A stretch of 64,000 nucleotides of DNA from Anadara kagoshimensis. Its lineage: Eukaryota > Mollusca > Bivalvia > Arcoida > Arcidae. The translations under genes were made by a program, and so were the position numbers. Positions 12,090 through 25,800 of the stretch are shown here, piece after piece; position 1 is the stretch's first letter; the number at the start of each line of letters is the position of its first letter. Under the pieces are notes generated by a model. The model was not told the origin of the DNA. It did no database searches and saw only the letters and a program-made list of their open reading frames with translations. The stretch spans positions 9,042,635 through 9,106,634 of the forward strand of contig CM037864.1 of the NCBI GenBank assembly GCA_021292105.1, read 5' to 3'.

Positions 12090-14230
12090 TCCTTTGTAAT
12101 ATTTAAAAACATACACATAAAACAATACTTTTTTATTTACAGCATTCCAATTTAAAGGTGATATACCCATTTCCAGTAAAAAATATACATTTGCCTTCAG
12201 GTTATTGATATTGATTTTACCATCGTAACATTGATTATACAATTATCCCACCTACAGGGTTGATTTAAGTGATTTAAAAATGAACACTACAAAACCACAT
12301 GCATGTCGAGATAATATACATTTATTTACAACTTCTATGTAAATAAACTATAATTGGTCGTTAATTTTGCCAAGAAGGTGATTGTTCATCAAAGATTACA
12401 ACCCACCTCAAAAGTGATTTATATAATTGTTACTGTATCATGTGCTGTATTCTCAGGACTTCATTGTTCTCAATCTTTTTATTGGTGTTGTGATTATACG
12501 AAACCGTTATTTCCCATGGTTGATATGTAATTGTTCAATGTAGCATGAATTTGTTTTTGATAGATACAATAGAATACAAACTATTAAAAAAATAGGTAAG
12601 AAATAACGTTTTTTCGAATCTTTGTACAGGCCAACCTGCCTTTAAGGTCGCTTCTATATAAGGGTCACCTGCTTATAAAGGCCAGTAGAATTGTACCCCT
12701 ATTGTTCTTTATTAAAGTTATTTGAATCTGTCCATAAAGGTCACTTTTACTGGTTCCATTCGGTGGCCGCCTTTATACAGACACCACAGAAAATGTTCTG
12801 TGGTTAAATTCTTTAATATCTTTCTCAATACGTTGAACACACTACAGAACATTTTCTTCAATGTCCATAAAATCAGAAGTTTTACAAACTGCCACAAGTT
12901 GCGTTTCTTTCTTGACTTGTCTAATTGCTATTTCTATCGTTAACTTATATATTTCTGGTTTTTGGTTGCGTTGTCTGTTGTTAAGGCCATGTTTTTCGGT
13001 TAAGAATATTTCTTTTCTATATTCCGGTCTTAATCTTTGTAAATTTTTACAACTATAACAACATAAACTTGATTCAACAAATAGAGATCCTGGTTCAACT
13101 ACGAAATAGCGGCATTATCCACTTTTTTAAGATATGTATAAATACTGGGAAATCCGGAAATTTTGTCAGCCAAGCATTGACAAATTAAATTTAATCTATA
13201 AAATTAGTTGTTCACTGTAATCTAAGTCAAACTAATCATGAAGCGGATATTGCTGATCAGGCATTAAGATTTCTTAACACCCACGTCAATCCGCCAATAA
13301 CAAGTAAAGTCCTGACATTACTGTCGATAATATATACGGCCTTGGCTCAAAATCAATGTCATTCGTCTTCTATTATCTGGACCCAATCGTTCATTCTAAG
13401 GTATAGGTGCTATTTGTCCATTCAAAACAAACATTTTTTGGGGTAAAAATTCTCTAATACAGATGACATTTATACAATGACCTTTATGAAAACACACAAA
13501 GCACTATCAAGAATTCCAAATTTGGTCAAATTAAACACATAAAAAACATATCGACCATGTTCAGACCACAATTTGAGCACAATATGTAGGTTGTCTTCTA
13601 GATATCATAGTCCAACTCAAGGTAGTGTTTCATTAATTTCTGCTACTGATAAACAAGAATCGTGCATGACTGATGTAATTAAATTTCTTCAAGATAAAAT
13701 AGTCTGGAATCGGAATCACAAAGGTAAAGAAATCATTCACACCGACAGTAAAATTACATTTTGAAAAAGTAACAAATGAAATGTTGATACGCACAAATTA
13801 TTCGGTACACAAACCGCGTCCCTTTCATATCTGGTGGAAACAAAAAACATCTGTAATGTAATTTCCTTTCGCAATAACATCAAGCCGCCACGCATGAGAA
13901 ATTGTCACGTCATATTGGTAACATCAAATGCTAATAAAATCAATTGTAATGTTTTTAAAGAAGGTGTAAATGTTACTTTATTTACTTAAATACTCCTTTA
14001 TAATTTGTTTATTATTGGTTAAAACAAGAAACAAATAGAGCCTGTTTCCACTAACTTCTTACAACGAAGCAAATTTAGAAATTAGTGACATATGCTTATC
14101 CATGCCCTTGAAAGATTTATAGCCCTCATCACTATATTGTTGAAAAGTACGATGTCTCAGTTTTAAAAATTAAATCGGATATATTTGACGTCCATTGTTC
14201 ATTTTCAATTTTTTACACACTTGATCATGA
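12090..14230. other. No gene recognised; dispersed-repeat-like stretch at 12620-12790
   Basis: 12620-12790 carries repeated CTTTAAGGTC, CTTATAAAGGCC and CATAAAGGTCAC motifs, a degenerate tandem repeat. The rest shows no coding or repeat signal I can name. Confidence 0.4.
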
Positions 14231-14390
14231 CTGGTGTGCCTAGCTAAACAGGAAGGAGGTACTTACTCTTCAGGAGCACTCAGCCTCACTTTACTTGTGG
14301 AAGGCTACGTGTTTAACTTAATATGCCAGTTTTGAAAAGTTTTACTTAATATTGGGATTGTTATTTGGACATTGGTCGTTATGTTTGTCA
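14230..14390 (-). repeat. R1 copy, reverse
   Basis: Reverse complement of the R1 segment from the lead AATCCCAAAGCAAAGT-like block to GTGCTCC and TTTAGCTAG. Confidence 0.7.
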
Positions 14391-14524
14391 TAGGTTTTAT
14401 ATAATATTTTAATCAGTGATTGACTAAAATTTTGTCATAACAATCAGTTTAAAACAAACTATACCTATGCAAGAAACCTCATATGAGTTTTTTTTTAAGT
14501 TTAAATTATTATTATTCTAAAAAT

Positions 14525-14690
14525 ACAAACATACTTATCCATGTCCAAATCACAATCCAGAAGCAAAATAAAATCTTTGGAACTGACAAGTCAGGTTAGA
14601 CACGTGAACTTCCACCAGGGAAGTGAGACAGGGTGCTCCGGAAGGATAATCACCTCCTGTTTAGCTAGCTACACCCTCCGCGTGTGATAT
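14525..14690 (+). repeat. R1 copy
   Basis: Carries the R1 signature blocks: ATCCATGTCCAAATCACAAT, GTGAACTTCCACCAGGGAAG, then CACCTCCTGTTTAGCTAGCT. It breaks off after the CGTGTG block. Confidence 0.8.
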
Positions 14691-15494
14691 ACTCTTTTTG
14701 TAACTTTCAAATACTTTGTTTTTAATTTTGTTGAGTAAAAACAACGTAAAAGAGCGTTAAGTTTAATCTATCCCATTTCATTAAAAATATAAAAGGTATC
14801 TAAAAATGTTATACTATTTGCATAGATAAGCCGTTCAAGAGAATTACCTTGAATGGGAAATATAACTTAATATTGCAAAAATCAAAAGATTATTTAAATC
14901 CCTTAATCCTCTCGTTATTATTGTCTGTTTTAAGAATCTTCTTTGATATGGATTGAAAAGTTCTATTCAGTTTCAGGATTTATGCTTTAGTGCATCAAAG
15001 AATCTTAAATAATATTTGCTGACAACGCTAAAGATTTTTTCGTTTTCTACAGTTTTACTTCTCGAGATGCTCTATAGATCCATTAGACGGTATTGTATTT
15101 AAGTACAGTGTCTAGTTTCTTTGTATCTATTTACAGAAAACATGTTGCTTTAACAATAGCTAAGTATATAATTTTTGCCTCTAAAGATGTTTATCAATTC
15201 TTAATCCCTGATCCTTTGGTACACAAAATCATGATTGGTATCGTATTTTTAATACACAGTAAAAAGAAATTTTCATGTTTACCATTTTATTGTAATCTTG
15301 TTACTTTTTTCTTGTTCTAAAAGGAAAAATGCATTTTGTCTGGTGATGAATCAGTGGTTTAATCAGATGAATAATTATCAGGAAGACAACGAGTACAAGT
15401 ACTCGATCGAAAAACTGATATTCTCGAGTACCCAGTGATATTGACTCTACGCAAACATTGTGTTTTTCAAAACTTTGAACAAGAATCAGAAAAA

Positions 15495-15850
15495 TGGTAT
15501 CAAGTAAACACTTTGGAACCGACAAGTCAGGTTAGACACGTGAACTTCCACCTGGGAAGTGAGGCCAGATGCTCCGGAAGGGTAAGCACCTCCTGTTTAG
15601 CTAGCTATACCCGCCACGTGTGTAATCAAAATTTTGTGAAAGGAACATGGAACTATGAGACGTCAAATATATCCAGGGCAATCATGGACACACCGACATC
15701 AAAGGTATCAACAATACTGTGATGACGGCCTTGATAAGCGTAGGCTTGCAATATCCCCGAGTCAACAATTTATTTGGGATACAAATACACCATAAGCAGG
15801 AGAAGCAGGTATATTGCTGCATAAAAAAGGGAAGTTGACAATAGAAAAAT
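15495..15850 (+). repeat. R1 copy, one of the longest
   Basis: Runs from the GGAACCGACAAGTCAGGTTA block through CTCCGGAAGGGTAAGCACCT, GTCAAATATATCCAGGGCAA, GTGATGACGGCC and CTTGATAAGCGTAGGC to CACCATAAGCAGGAGAAGC. No terminal inverted repeats, tRNA promoter or ORF were identified, so the class of R1 is open (long MITE, SINE or Helitron fragment). Confidence 0.8.
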
Positions 15851-16458
15851 TGAAGTCATCACGTTTGTCATACAGTTTCAAATGTAGCCTTTCGTGTGGT
15901 TAATAATTCAGGTATAAGTCTAAATATGAAGCAGAACTTGAGGAATCAGTCGTGTCTTTTATTTCAAGCTCACTAGGATAGATGGCATTTACATAGTCTC
16001 CAAATTTAGGATTGTCAAGAGACAGAACGTCATCTATATATCTGTATGTTGAGGGAATAATATTACTTTGAAAATAAAATAAAAATCCATGTCCAAATCA
16101 CAATCCCAAAGCAAAGTAGAAATATTGAAATTTGGAATTAAACATGTGAAACTTCACCTGAGAAGTCATGCAAATAACATGTATAGATTTCAAAATAATG
16201 GCAATAATAAAAATACATTATTTATAATAAACAACAAAGCAAACTAACATTTTAGAACAAATTCTCGCCTTAAATTGATAAGCAAATTTGAACATTTTAA
16301 TATGGCATTACAAATAACTGTGTCAACAAAACTAAAATAGATTTCATACACTTTATGACAAATTCAATACCTGAATATCTTTGAAAAACACCAAAAGCTT
16401 ATATTTCAATACATCAGATTGCTAGCTGAAATGTGAAAATCCTCAAAACTCAGGTATA

Positions 16459-17217
16459 CAGGCCCATCCAGAAAGTTCATCCCCTTCTATAACCTTTGTA
16501 AAAGAGCAATTTCGATGGTCTTAGTACTTGGTGTTTTGTTATTTGTTGAAAGACTATTTTTATAATATACCACCTAGAATGTTATTTAAATGACATAATT
16601 GATAAAAGTTTCAATCTTGTTTTTAGTGAACAGTGAGTGATGAAAAAATTAAAATATTTGGGAAAAATCCTATTTCTTTAATAATGGATTTAATAAATAG
16701 AAAATACTTGAAACGACTTTAAACACTTAGTTCCAAGTGATTATTAAGCACTTTCTAAGTAAAATATGTCATTTTATCTGTTAAAATTTCTTCTGTATTG
16801 AAAATACTGAAATATTTAGAAATACGGTAAAATTGGATTTTTGGTTAGTGTATTTAACGATTATTTCTTTTTCGTGTAACGTCCATTTCCTACTACAAAA
16901 AGATGTTTTATATTATTATTTGACTTAGAAAAAACAATTTTTTATGTTATGGAACAGATGCTTCGTTCTCATTGTTTAAAATCATTTTTTGCCAAAGGGC
17001 AGCCGTTTTTGTGTCTGGAATATATAAAGGGAGATAACAATGTCTTTTGCAATTTTATTGTGTCCAAGTTACATCGATTAGATTTAGTGGAATATCACAT
17101 GTAACCAACTATTAAACACATCATTGATAAAGCATGTCAAAATTTGTTATAACAAACAAATTCGTGGCTAGCTATGAATCACTTTTATGGGGTGCCCAAA
17201 CTTTCTGGATGGACCTA
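16459..17217. mobile_element. mariner/Tc1-like TIR element, non-autonomous, about 760 bp
   Basis: The left end CAGGCCCATCCAGAAAGTT is mirrored at the right by AACTTTCTGGATGGACCTA: a 17-bp inverted repeat GGYCCATCCAGAAAGTT flanked by TA on both sides. TA target duplication and this TIR style are known for Tc1/mariner elements. The interior lacks a transposase-like ORF. Sequence on both sides belongs to R4, so it appears to have landed in an R4 copy. Confidence 0.65.
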
Positions 17218-17219
17218 TA

Positions 17220-17330
17220 AAAAAATTTGGTTTTACAATTTTGGTCCAATCAATACCGACGAGGAATTGTATTTCGAAACGGTCGTCTAGTGCTGTAAAA
17301 TTAACACTGGTATAATATGTAATTTCGTCT
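17220..17330 (-). repeat. R4 copy, reverse, next to the mariner-like element
   Basis: Reverse match to 862-1000 and 56325-56420 (TTTTGGTCCAA, CGAAACGGTCGTCTAGT). The other R4 side, AATCCTCAAAACTCAGGTAT, is at about 16438-16457. Confidence 0.6.
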
Positions 17331-17934
17331 GAATACTTAATTGGGAAACTAGGGTCTGTAATAGAATTGTAATATTTGTACAAACACAGAATGTCGTTAA
17401 CAGGGAAAAACTGAGATAAACCTTTTTGTTGTGTTGAGTTCATTGATCTTAACATAGTTTTATATTTCTGCATACATCAAACATGTGTCTGTGCTTATTG
17501 ATTTAATCCATGAATATATTTATTCTAAACGATGTTTAAAAATCCTATACATCATTATAAAAATATCAATTATAAAGCATACCTCAAAACAAGCATTTTT
17601 AAGTAATAAATCGTGTTTATGTAACATCCAAATCATTAGAGGCCACTCATCCGAACAATGTTTACACCATAATGAATTTTGAATTGTTTTGTCTTCCAAC
17701 ACAGCACGTTTGATTTGATTTACTTGTTGTTGATAAGGTGAAGTCGTGGCAGTTTATGAGTGCTAATAGATCACCAATAGGTTACCAACAGTGAAAAGCG
17801 CATTTACATTTGATGAACATTTTTTATTTACTCGGACTGTGATTATATTTTAAATATAACAAAAATAGATATACTAGATATACTATAACAAGAATTTCAA
17901 ATGACTGGTAATGAAAGTTAGAAAAAAAATAAAT

Positions 17935-17985
17935 ACAAATAAATGAAAAAAATAATAAAAAATAAATAAATAAATAAATAAATAT
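17935..17985. repeat. (AAAT)n-like low-complexity tract
   Basis: Imperfect AAAT/AATAAA repeats. Confidence 0.8.
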
Positions 17986-18174
17986 AAAAAAACCTGAATA
18001 AGGCACATAATAATACAGGTCAGGAACACTTGTGATTGTATAAGTAGTAATTAAGGTATTCAATGAAAGCTGTTGACTGAATAAACATTATTTCATGATG
18101 AACAAACATGTAGATAGATAATGAAGTGAAATAATGTTTATTTATGTCCCTTGTCTGCGTGACTATAAGTACCC

Positions 18175-18500
18175 TACAGGAATAAGTTAAAAAGTTCAAT
18201 AGGATAAATACAAAATAGATACGAATCAAACACAAATATAACGGTTCATAAGTCAAACATGTAACTGCCACCAGGATATCCGGCGCTGAGTAAGGGTGAG
18301 CACCTCCAACACCACCACATGTAAAATCAAAATTAAAAATGAAATTTAAAATGAATTGAGGAACATGGAACGTCAAATATATCCAGTATAATTTTGGATA
18401 CACGGAAATATCATGCTTATGAACAATATTGTGGGGGCGGTTACTAGTATTTCATTTTTAAGGCCCTCGATAAGCCTAAGCTTGCAATTTATCCCCGATT
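18175..18500 (+). repeat. R1 copy
   Basis: Blocks CTGCCACCAGGATATCC, GTAAGGGTGAGCACCTCC, GTCAAATATATCCAG and CTCGATAAGCCTAAGC in R1 order. Confidence 0.75.
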
Positions 18501-18839
18501 CCTCTACAATAAATGATACTAAATTCTCTAAATATTCAAATTGATGCAATAATCAATTTTGTAGTATGCAACAACGAGAGAATTATAAAGTAATGAAATA
18601 CATTTGTATGTTTTTGTCCATCTATTTTGTGAGTGAACCGATTATTCCCACCCACGATAACGATTGGATAATTATTTTCATTGTTTTTAAATCATAAGCA
18701 CTTGAATATTCGATATTTGAATACATGTAGTTGAATATTTGATTTACTAATTTTCCATTAGTATGATAAAGGTTTAATCAAGCAATATGATTACGATAAG
18801 ATGCCTTTTACAATCTATAAATCAAATTCTTATATTAAT

Positions 18840-18990
18840 GTGTGACGGGTGTAGCTAGCTAGGGGTTTCGTATCCTTCAGGAACACCCGATGTCATTTCC
18901 CTGGTGCACATTACACGTGTTTAACTTAATTCACTAGTTTTTCATAATCTTTTCTTTGCTTTTGGGATAACGATTAGGACATGAATTGGC
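18840..18990 (-). repeat. R1 copy, reverse, short
   Basis: Reverse-strand R1 blocks from AGCTAGCTACACCCG to the lead AATCG..ATCCCAAAAGCAAAG. A second reverse fragment lies at 19140-19270 and a plus copy at 19375, giving a head-to-head arrangement. Confidence 0.7.
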
Positions 18991-19139
18991 ATGTTTATGT
19001 TTTATTAACTTTTAATATGTTTAAATATAAGCCATATTATGGTAAAGTAGACGTCTACTATAAAATTCCTGTTGGTAACGTACAAATTTACTATTCTTAA
19101 TATTACTAATATTTGTTTGTTCCTAACAACCAGTAACTT

Positions 19140-19270
19140 ATCGTTTATACAGGTTCTCTCCTTTCCAGAGCACCCGGCCTCATTCACATGCTTAACTTCA
19201 TTTGCCAGTTTTCAGAGATTTTATCTTGCTTTGGGATTGTGAATTGGACATGGATTGATGTTTTTTTTTT
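19140..19270 (-). repeat. R1 copy, reverse, fragment
   Basis: CCAGAGCACCCGGCCTCATT and TTTGGGATTGTGAATTGGAC are reverse complements of R1 blocks. Confidence 0.7.
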
Positions 19271-19374
19271 TTAAATTTTCGCGATGAATAAGATAAGTAT
19301 TTCTTGTGTTATATTAGCAACCTGTAGATGCCATTTTGCAACATTTCTAATAAGTGTTCTATCAAAATCAATAT

Positions 19375-19760
19375 ATTGCTGAATCACAATCCCAAAAGCA
19401 AAGCAAAAATTTTGAATCTGGCAAATAAGGTAAAACATGCGAACTTCAACTAGGGGAGTGAGACTAAGTGCTCCGCAAGGGTAAGCACTTACTTCCTATT
19501 TAGCTACATACACCTGTCACGTGTGTAATCAAAATTGAGTTTGAAAGGAACATAGAAATATGACTTCAAATATATCGAGGGCCATTCTGGATACAGAGAC
19601 ATCATATAATACTATAATGACGGTCATAAAACTTTTTGGGACCTGATAGTGGGCCCGTAGAGGGAGCAAGCTCTACCATAGCGTATTAATTGTGAAACAA
19701 ATACACCATAAGTAGGATAAGCATGTATATTGTTGCAAACAAAAGGAAAGTCATCATGCA
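19375..19760 (+). repeat. R1 copy
   Basis: AATCACAATCCCAAAAGCAA head, GCAAGGGTAAGCACTTAC, TCAAATATATCGAGGGCC and the far tail CACCATAAGTAGGATAAGC are all present. Confidence 0.8.
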
Positions 19761-22100
19761 AAATGTACAATTTTTGATAGCGTTGCAATTATAGGGTCCT
19801 ATATTTTAGAAAAAAGGTAATTTTACAATGAACTTGCAAAATATAACTATCTGTCTCAAATGAAATTTTAGACAGCGCATTATACTTTGCCAGTTCATAA
19901 AGACAGTGGAAAATTACCCTATTTATTATATTTACAATATTTATAAAAATTAATTTTATCGCCGTCTATCATTTTCCATGTTAATTTGGAAACAATTTTG
20001 AAATGCGATGTTGGTCACCTTTTCATAAAAATGGGTAGTCTACTATCAGTCAACGAGAGCATTTGACATCTGAAGTCATCACGTCAGCGTGTGGAGCAAT
20101 GTCTGCACGAAGTTGCAAAGTATTGTTGATGTCAAACACTTTATTGAAGCAAAGATATTGCAATTGTAAATATTTTGGATCAAGGTGGCTTAAATTATAT
20201 ACTATATTTCTATTTACTAAATAAGGTTGAGTTACAGTTTGCAGGATACAAATCGTTTGCATGCTCAGATATTCGAAAATTGACAATAACATGGACCTAA
20301 AGTAAGTATGCCTGCCAGCCTTTTATCCTCCTTTTTAAAAAGTCCTTATTGACAAAAGTATAGTCAAATATAAGCAAAAAAGGAGGAACATCAAAATATG
20401 AATTAAGGAACTTTTGGATCAGAAGAGCTAATAGGCCATTTTTCTCTACAGTCCTCCAGGGTTGCAAAATAAAGCCATTAACCCTTTTAACTTCGAGTTA
20501 TTTCTTCACAGAAGATAAAATAGGAAAAACTTACACATGATGCACAATCAACTAAAAGTTTGCCACATTGTAATAGCATATTTAACTCCATTGAGTTAAG
20601 AAAGATAACTTCTAAGCACTCAATTTGGAATTAAAGTCACCAAATGCTGTCTCATGTCAGGGTAGTAAAATGCCCAGTACTAAATTCCAAAATTGCAGCA
20701 ATAAGACATAAAATTCAGCAACTGCGACTTTTCAATGAAAATAATATAATCTTTACTAGGACATAAAACCTAATTCCTTTTCCGTTTTGTACTTTGTGGT
20801 ATAAAAATTGAAACTTGACAAGACCTCAAAAACTGAAAACATGTTATCATTTGTCACCATAAATCATGTTTAACGATAAAATGATATAGCAGTAGTTAAA
20901 AAACAACTTCGAACCTATGATGTATGGCAGAGTGATAACACCCATCCTGTTCGGCTACATAGTATGAATAATGATTCAAACACAAAATTGCTGTATGCAC
21001 TCTCCAAAAACTATCCAACCTAGCCATTGTTGGTTGGACAACAGTTTTACATGAATAAAATAACAATGAACCAGGATTAAAAGCATGGAATTGATTGGTC
21101 ATTAGAATTTGGTGGGAGGCAACCATATTCATAACACACCTGTCTATTAAACATGGTAATAATTAAACTACCTAATGTTAGGCATAAAAACAGGGGGAGG
21201 CACAATCCATGTTTGGTATTAAAATGATAAAGAAAACTCATAGTAAAACCCTGTTCTAATATCTAATAAATTTGCCCACGTATTTTAACATATTTTATTT
21301 CCCAGATTTTTTCATCTTTAAAACTCTCCAAATATGCCAAATGTCTTTATGTGCTAAAATGTGATTGTTTAAATGTTGGCAGTAAAACAGGTTTTTTACA
21401 GTGTATGATGTGAAAAAACACAAATAATTTAAACTCAGTTTCTAGAAAAACAAATTTATTTAACTTTTAGTTTTACAATTTTATTTTATGCCACTGATAT
21501 TTTTACTGAGCTCTGTATATAATGCTAGGGGAACCTGAAGAAATATTTCAAAACTGACTTTGTTTTGAGAACTTTTTTCTTCTACCATGTAAAGTTATTT
21601 GTACACAACCATTTAGACGACATAAAGAGTAGAACCAGATACTGAATCGAAGTATACAAATTCAAAGTCAGTTGAAATGTAAATACAATTAAACATCATT
21701 TTGACACCATCACATGGCCTACACTCCACAGGGTAGTAAAAAAGGCCTCAGTCAAAGTTGACGCCATCCCTTGAATTGCTATGTCGCTAAAATGCAGTTT
21801 TTTTTGCAAGAAATTCATTCATCCTACATTTTTCTGATATAAAAGCGCTATATGGATGTAAAGATCTATAACTCCACTTCCAACAAATCAGTCTCCTTTG
21901 ATTTATTGTCAAACTAAATAGAACAAATAGTGGCATTTAAATGATACAATGATTTTTTTTTTATTTCTGCTTTCTTTCTTGGAAGTCTCTATTTGTTTGT
22001 GGATATACTTAGTGAGTAATCTAGTTTTAGGATAAATGTTATTAAGAAAGATGATAAAATCCATATTCCTTTATTTGGACTTGAGCTAATGAAGCAAACC
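19760..22100. other. No gene or clear repeat recognised
   Basis: AT-rich non-coding sequence. It lies 3' of the p47 gene, so its right end may include p47 3'UTR; several AATAAA on the minus strand are possible poly(A) signals but none stands out. Confidence 0.4.
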
Positions 22101-22114
22101 ATAATCAATGGATA

Positions 22115-22555
22115 ATTTTGACATCTTCTTGTTCTTGTTGTACTTCCTACAGATGATATGCTACACCATTTGCCTATGAATTCTTTGGGACCAACATACT
22201 TGAATCAATCACATGGTGTAAGTTCTTGTTGAATAGATGATATGCTGTACCATATTCCAGTATGAAAATTTGGGAACTAATATCCTGGAATCATTAAAAC
22301 ATTGTAAGTTCTTGATCTTGTTGTACCTCCTACAGATGATATGCTACACCATTCACATACATGTATGAAAATTTGGGAACCAATATCTTGGAATCAATCA
22401 AATGATGTAACTTCTTGATCTTGAGGTCCCTCCCACAGATGATAAGCTAACCTTTAACATATGAAAGTTTGGGAACTAATATCCTGGAATCAATCAAATG
22501 ACGTAACTTCTTATTCTTGCCATACCTTTTACAGATGATATGCTACACTGTAACT
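22115..22555. repeat. Degenerate minisatellite, about 5 units of 83-103 bp
   Basis: CAGATGATATGCTACACC-like units recur at about 22150, 22234, 22334, 22437 and 22532, each with TTTGGGAACTAATATCCTGG and AATCAATCAAATGATGTAA-like strings. It lies 120-560 bp past the p47 stop codon and may be in the 3'UTR. Confidence 0.8.
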
Positions 22556-22675
22556 TACAATAACAGTCTACTTTGATCCTTCAATATTTTGTTTGATATC
22601 AGACTTATATCACTGATACTTTAATTTACGGTAGTAGCAAAATATAACAAACAAATAAATAAATAATCAATAGTT

Positions 22676-22808
22676 TCACTTTTGTCGTTGAACTATCACA
22701 GCGTTTAATAATTTAGCGTCTTCTAAAGTCTGATTTTCGTCAGTAAGTTCTTTGTTAGGAAATGTTGTCATGAGAACAAAATTTACACCTGCATACTGTG
22801 GTCTAGCT
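22676..22808 (-). CDS. NSFL1C: p47 exon 10 (UBX end, stop codon)
   Basis: 133 nt. [20 protein letters not shown] then LTDENQTL and VIVQRQK, stop TGA at 22678-22676. The usual p47 C terminus. Confidence 0.95.
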
Positions 22809-25800
22809 CTGAAGTAATGTTAAGGTAACTTAATAACCAAAAATCTATGTATGCATCAGATGCCCGACTTAATTTTCAGGACTAACAAACAAATTCAGTG
22901 GATTAGGATCCCCAGCCAGCAGGTTCTTTTTTTGTGATTTGTACTTATGTTCAAAGGACCATAACTCCAAGGAAAATGGACAAACCAATTTGGGTTAACG
23001 AAATGCGCATCTCCTATCTATGTTGATACTATGCACCAAACTTCGTGAAATAGTGCTTCATAGTTTTTGAGAATTTGCGCAGACAAGAATTTTGGATGGA
23101 GGATGGAAACTCGAATTTATTATCCCCTCTTTCTTTGAAAGACAGGGGATAAAAATACAAATGACTCTTATGAAAACTTAACAAGAGCTGTCAGATGGAT
23201 AGTGCAGGTTGTCCATCAAAAACCTCTTACACCAGACAATGCCTCCAAAGGAATGGCATAAGCTCTTCTGCTAAATCTTATTAAACAGGAAAAATAACAT
23301 CTTGTCGCATCTCTTAAGATGGTTTTCACAAAATCATAATTACCCAAATTTTCCGAAATTTTGAAAATATGAAAGTTTTTTCCCTCAAAATTTCTTAGTT
23401 TCATTTTTTTAAAAAGAATTTCTCAGACATTAGTAGCTAATGACAATATTAGTTACCAGGAATGGAAACATATTGACCAAGATTTGGCAAGTGTGTCCTT
23501 GACCAACATATGCAAGTCTTGACTAGGGTGAGGTTTTCATATACCTATCCAACATTGATGCTATATTTCCCCTTATTGATTGAAGCATTAAATTTGAATT
23601 ACTTTTACCTGCATAATCATTACACAATTTACAAAACATTATAAAGTGTTTATTATTTAAAGGATACACTATGATATATCTTCTGACATCTAGCACTCTG
23701 TGACTATGATTAAATTTGGCTACCAATCTACAGGTAAAAACATAAAATCTACAGTTATCCAATAATTTCTCAAATTTGTCAAAAGCCATGAAATTGAAAT
23801 GCAAAAATATCTGACTTGAATGAAATAAAGTAACACCCTTAAATCATTGTTCTGTCAAATTTTGACATCGATGGGGATGACATTAGAGGCAAGTTATTTA
23901 GGCACAATAAAAACATTTTTTATACCATCTGCATGTAAAATTTGTATTTCCTTTAACTACTGGTGGTCAAATCGACCTGGAATTGTGTCTGGCGACCTAA
24001 AATTTGTAAATGGTGGCCAGCATGTCCACTTTAAATTTGGACTTTTGTGACCAGAGAACAAATGTTATTTCTGTGTTATTTCATGATTGATACTGTTACC
24101 AATTCCGGCAATATAATGGACACTGCACATCATTATTGTTATTAATAACACTGATGTATGTAAGTGATTGTAAGTCAATTATAAAAATGTCCACTGGCCA
24201 TCAGAAAATTTTAATTGATGGCCAGCTGGCCACTTAGTTTTGAAACCCACCTTGAGGGCTGACAATCAAGTTCACATTTGTGTACAATGTATATAAAAAC
24301 TGGAATAAAAACTGAATCAACTAAAGACACTAAACAATTGATCATTTCATGTATACATGTAGTTATTTAGTCAAGCTGATTGTTCATGTACGATGCTGGT
24401 CATATGGCTGATGATAAAATGATTTTAAAACAGACCCAAAAAGGTGTCTCATTGAAGATGATTGAAAAAAAAAACCGAATAAAGTTTAGAGTTAAATAGT
24501 AAAATAATACCTTGAACCATCCGCTAATCGTATCTGTAAACTTGTGGTAGGTTTAGAATTATCTACGGAGACAGTACTTTGTGCTGCGCTTTCATTTGCA
24601 GATCCACTTGCTGCTGACGGAGTATGTTGTGACACATTTGGTGCAGGACTGTAAAACAAAATTAAAGTAGAAAAAGCCATCAACAATTTAGCTGAGACTG
24701 GCAATTTTTTTGGCAGGGCTGGTTACTGTTCAATCAGAATGGGCTGAATTTTAACTAAATACATGTCACATTTGGAAGCAATCATGACAAACAAAACTAG
24801 CAGTAGGAAAATAATAAATTATAAATGTCGTGAAAGTGATGAACAGAATGCAATCAAGTAATCTCAATACAAATACCTTAAAGAGCTCCACTAAGCGGAG
24901 CAAAATATGTCCGTCACTATGTGAGTGGGGGAGGGAAAATATGTAAAGGGTATGATTCAATATTAATGATAGGAAGTATAAACAAGTTATAAGTTGACTT
25001 TTCTATTGAAGGAAATATTATTTACTGCTATAGTCCAGTCATGATTATATACTGTAAGTGTATATATATACGAGGATATGTATATTGTAAAAATCCAAGA
25101 CTGCCACCAAGCGGCCATTTTGATTTTTTTCAATCTAGAAAAACATACACAGCATCCTAAAGTCATTAGTAACAGACCTGCAAAGTTTCAAAACATTTGC
25201 TTAAAAACTGTAAAAGTAGTTTGATGCACAAGCAAATAGATTAATGGTCAGATAGACAGACAGACGGACAGTATACCATATTACATCCTGTCAATTGACG
25301 GGCGTATAATAAAAATTGTGTGTCAGAATTTTGTCACAAGGTTGATGAAAAAATTTCAGGAACTTCAGGTCACAGAGGCTCCTAAATCAGTATCAGGTAG
25401 AAGTGGTCATATATTCAATTTCACAATTATCATAACAGGAAAAAAATGCCCATATATTAATTTAGCTTACCTTCCTAACATATGACCAGCTCCAGCGAAG
25501 GCTTTGACTGGCACTTTAGGTTTTACATATTCTTCTTGTCTGTGGTCCTCCATATTCAAGTTAACTTCACCTTTGGCTGATCTTGTTAATTCTCTTGGGA
25601 CTTCTCTAAATACACAAAACATATACATATACATGTACTTGAATAAAAAACAAACATACCAGTTCATTTTCAAATCACAAAAAGGCAAATTTACATGTAG
25701 TTAAACATGTAAACTTCCACCAGAGAGGTGAGGCAAGGTGCTCAGGAATGGTAAGCACCTCTTGTTTAGCTAAACACACATCCATGTGTGTAATTAAAAT

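Noticed and set aside
18020-18403. 127-aa minus-strand ORF
   Set aside because: Overlaps an R1 repeat and AT-rich tract; other R1 copies do not keep the frame.
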